Of a stretch of 8,735 nt of DNA, positions 7,001 through 8,735 are shown one piece after another. The notes under the pieces are model-generated. The model did no database searches. It had not been told where the DNA came from and worked only from the letters and a program-made list of their open reading frames with translations. Numbering within the stretch: the stretch's first letter is position 1; every line of letters starts with the position of its first letter. Both the position numbers and the translations under genes were made by a program. The DNA lies in assembly GCA_013336205.1 (NCBI GenBank), contig JAAXUD010000081.1, positions 1 through 8,735 of the forward strand, read 5' to 3'. Origin of the DNA: Lentimicrobium sp. (GTDB lineage Bacteria > Bacteroidota > Bacteroidia > Bacteroidales > Lentimicrobiaceae).

Positions 7001-8434
7001 ATGAGATTGTTGTCGGAGAATAAAGCCAGGGTACTTGAAGCAATGGAGGAAATTGCCGGAAAGCGTGACCGTTATATCCGCCGGAGTTTCTATTATTATC
7101 AGAATCTGGTACGGTATTTCAGGTTTAATATACCTGAAGGTTCCAGGGTGCTGGAAATCGGCTGCGGAACCGGATACCTGCTGAATACCCTGAAACCTTC
7201 CTACGGAATGGGCATTGATTTTTCACCATCGATGATAAAAATTGCCGGTGAAAAATATCCGCACCTGCATTTTCAGGTGATGGATGCCGAGCAACTGACA
7301 CTCAATGAAACCTTTGATTATATTGTGATTTCAGATACACTGGGCTACCTTGAAGATATTCAGGCGGCTTTCAGTGAACTGAAGAAAGTGGTAAATCCGG
7401 GAACACGGGTGCTGATTACCTATCATAGCTTTTTGTGGGAACCTTTTCTCTGGCTGGCGCAGAAACTCAGTCTTAAAATGCCGCACCGGCGCCTGAACTG
7501 GCTTAATCGGGGCGATGTAATCAACCTGTTGCAACTCGAAGGTTTTGATGTGGTTAAATCGGGCAAGCGTTTTTTATTTCCGGTTTATATCCCGCTGATT
7601 TCGTGGTTTCTGAATAAATACATCGCCCACCTGCCCTTGTTCAATAGTTTATGCCTTACCGGTTTTATTGTGGCCAGGCTGCCCGAAATCCGTGAGCACG
7701 ACAACAAGGATTTCAGCGTAAGTGTTATCATTCCGGCAAGGAATGAAAAAGGAAACATTGAAGATGCGGTACTTCGCACTCCTGAAATGGGAAATCATAC
7801 TGAAATTATTTTTGTTGAAGGCAATTCAACCGACGATACACTCGATGAAATTAAGCGTGTTTGTGAGGCTTACAAAGGCAGGCGCGATGTAAAATGGCTG
7901 GTTCAGGAAGGCAAAGGGAAAGGCGATGCCGTGAGAAAGGGGTACGATCAGGCGACCGGTGATATTCTGATGATTCTTGATGCTGACCTTACCGTTCCGC
8001 CCGAAGACCTGCCCAAGTTCTACGATGCAATTGCCACCGGAAAAGGTGAGTATATTAACGGTACGCGCCTTGTTTATCCCATGGAAGATGAAGCCATGCG
8101 AACCCTGAATATGATGGGTAATAAGTTCTTTTCCGTGATGTTTTCCTGGTTATTGGGCCAAAGAATCAAAGACACCCTTTGTGGTACCAAGGTGCTGACA
8201 GCCAACAATTACCGGAAACTGGCGGCAAACCGCGCCTATTTTGGCGACTTTGACCCTTTCGGTGATTTCGATCTGATTTTTGGAACGGCTAAACTTAACC
8301 TTAAACTGATTGAGGTCCCCATCAGGTATCGGGCACGCAAATACGGGGATACCAATATTTCACGTTTCAAACATGGCTGGCTGCTGATAAAAATGGTCGT
8401 TTATGCTATGAACAGAATTAAATTCCTGAATTAG
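7001..8434 (+). CDS. Bifunctional class I SAM methyltransferase / family-2 glycosyltransferase (polyprenyl-phosphate sugar synthase-like)
   Basis: The product is 477 residues with two fused enzymes. Residues about 25-225 are a methyltransferase: VLEIGCGTGYL (50-60) is SAM motif I, GID (71-73) carries the acidic ribose ligand, DAEQL is at 95-99 and FDYIVISDTLGY (105-116) is motif IV. Residues about 238-477 are a GT2 domain: VSVIIPARNEKGNI (240-253), an acidic FVEGNSTDDT (271-280), the DxD motif LDADLTVPPEDL (326-337), NGTRLVYPMEDEAMR (353-367), DTLCGTKVL (391-399) and a basic RYRARKYGDTNIS. The GT2 part resembles dolichyl-phosphate mannose/glucose synthases and, like the soluble DPM1 type, has no C-terminal membrane helices. 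No frameshift separates the halves, so this is a true fusion; NCBI names a bifunctional family of this order. The start lies 2 bases after the GT-C stop with no Shine-Dalgarno, indicating coupling. Sugar and methyl acceptor are unknown. Confidence 0.9.
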   Translation: MRLLSENKARVLEAMEEIAGKRDRYIRRSFYYYQNLVRYFRFNIPEGSRVLEIGCGTGYLLNTLKPSYGMGIDFSPSMIKIAGEKYPHLHFQVMDAEQLTLNETFDYIVISDTLGYLEDIQAAFSELKKVVNPGTRVLITYHSFLWEPFLWLAQKLSLKMPHRRLNWLNRGDVINLLQLEGFDVVKSGKRFLFPVYIPLISWFLNKYIAHLPLFNSLCLTGFIVARLPEIREHDNKDFSVSVIIPARNEKGNIEDAVLRTPEMGNHTEIIFVEGNSTDDTLDEIKRVCEAYKGRRDVKWLVQEGKGKGDAVRKGYDQATGDILMILDADLTVPPEDLPKFYDAIATGKGEYINGTRLVYPMEDEAMRTLNMMGNKFFSVMFSWLLGQRIKDTLCGTKVLTANNYRKLAANRAYFGDFDPFGDFDLIFGTAKLNLKLIEVPIRYRARKYGDTNISRFKHGWLLIKMVVYAMNRIKFLN

Positions 8435-8453
8435 TTATAAATCAGGATTTTGT
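8421..8453. terminator. Candidate bidirectional terminator hairpin between convergent genes
   Basis: TCCTGA (8424-8429) and TCAGGA (8442-8447) are exact reverse complements. The pairing extends outward (AAAT/TTTT with one mismatch) and partly inward (TTA/TAA). On the + strand the stem is followed by TTTTGTTCTT; on the - strand by an AT-rich TTTAATTC. The stem overlaps the TAG stop of the methyltransferase-glycosyltransferase and lies in the 24-base gap before the minus-strand stop at 8459. Its position between convergent stops supports a shared terminator. Confidence 0.5.
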
Positions 8454-8458
8454 TCTTA

Positions 8459-8735
8459 TCAATCCTTCGGTTCAAAGACATCGGCTTTTAGGTTGTCGAT
8501 AAGAATGGGTGTCTTACCCCGGTGCCAAACATGACATTTGATTCTGTCTCTGGTGCTGCGCAGGTTTTGGGTAAGGTAATCAAATTCAATTCGGCCCCAT
8601 TGTCCTGGTTTGTAAATTGTGGTGTCAATCGGGAATGAATGGTAGTAGTAAGCACCGCCTCTGCGGTCCATCATCACGGCAAGTATGGGGAGTTCTTCAT
8701 TATAACCGGCGGGTAACAAAATGTCAACACTTGCC
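8459..8735 (-). CDS. C-terminal part of a protein with a beta-sandwich tail, gene enters from the right edge
   Basis: The minus-strand frame is open from the window edge to the TGA at 8459-8461, giving about 91 residues with no start visible. A TTG codon at 8717-8719 could be read as a start, but the frame continues beyond it (codons for A-S-V-D-I-L precede), so the gene is truncated by the window. The visible part has alternating hydrophobic strands, a WGRIEFDYL strand, KCHVWHRGK and a terminal ILIDNLKADVFEPK. This matches in order and spacing the end of the GT-C protein at 4908-6998 (WKLLTLNFEI, TIFVRNKGN, AWFDDFRMEIF). It is probably the same beta-sandwich module, perhaps also at the end of a membrane glycosyltransferase (inference). 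The rest of the protein is unknown. It is convergent with the + strand operon and so transcribed separately. Confidence 0.75.
   Translation of the reverse strand, partial: ASVDILLPAGYNEELPILAVMMDRRGGAYYYHSFPIDTTIYKPGQWGRIEFDYLTQNLRSTRDRIKCHVWHRGKTPILIDNLKADVFEPKD

Noticed and set aside
6376..7043. Minus-strand open frames opposite the GT-C tail and the start of the fusion gene
   Set aside because: No recognisable domain and full overlap with genuine coding sequence.
7700..7720. Frameshifted pair of genes instead of a methyltransferase-glycosyltransferase fusion
   Set aside because: The frame is continuous through the linker near residues 226-240, with no stop or start between the domains, and this domain order is known.
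8717..8719. TTG start for the minus-strand gene at the right edge
   Set aside because: The frame stays open to the window edge and the fragment looks like a domain C-terminus, so the real start lies outside.

Overview
The window looks like part of a bacterial surface-glycan or glycolipid locus, most likely from a member of the Bacteroidota. Support for that lineage is moderate. Most starts lack a Shine-Dalgarno motif, genes are tightly packed or overlapping, and a perfect Bacteroidota-type -7 element (TAnnTTTG) lies just before the gene at 4908. No rRNA, tRNA, CRISPR array, transposase or insertion sequence is visible. No gap between genes exceeds 100 bases.

Left block (1-3744, + strand): four genes read as one transcription unit. 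They are a class I SAM methyltransferase cut by the window edge, an FrhB/FdhB-type iron-sulfur protein, a multi-pass membrane protein of the lysylphosphatidylglycerol-synthase TM (flippase-like) family, and an extended short-chain dehydrogenase/reductase. They are joined by a 20-base overlap, a 12-base gap and an 8-base overlap.

Middle (3745-4810, + strand): one aldo/keto reductase closely resembling E. coli YghZ/Gpr (L-glyceraldehyde-3-phosphate reductase). It has its own upstream region: a perfect 7-bp inverted repeat, an exact TTGACA-18-TATAAT promoter-like pair and a strong Shine-Dalgarno. This signal set differs from the rest of the window.

Right block (4811-8434, + strand): after a weak hairpin and a TATATTTG element come two coupled genes, 2 bases apart. 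The first is a large GT-C-type membrane glycosyltransferase with a C-terminal beta-sandwich. The second is a methyltransferase fused to a family-2 glycosyltransferase of the dolichyl/polyprenyl-phosphate sugar synthase type. A compact hairpin follows, and a convergent minus-strand gene then enters from the right edge. Its visible C-terminus resembles the beta-sandwich tail of the GT-C protein.

Working model (inference): the GT2 half of the fusion charges a polyprenyl phosphate with a sugar on the cytoplasmic face. The GT-C protein uses that lipid-linked sugar on the periplasmic face. The SDR, the FrhB-like protein and the methyltransferases would supply or modify sugar or lipid intermediates, and the LPG_synthase_TM protein may move a lipid-linked substrate. 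The most unusual points are the FrhB-like protein that has lost cysteines expected for a second iron-sulfur cluster, the shared C-terminal module on two opposed genes, and the atypical promoter and ribosome-binding site of the aldo/keto reductase.
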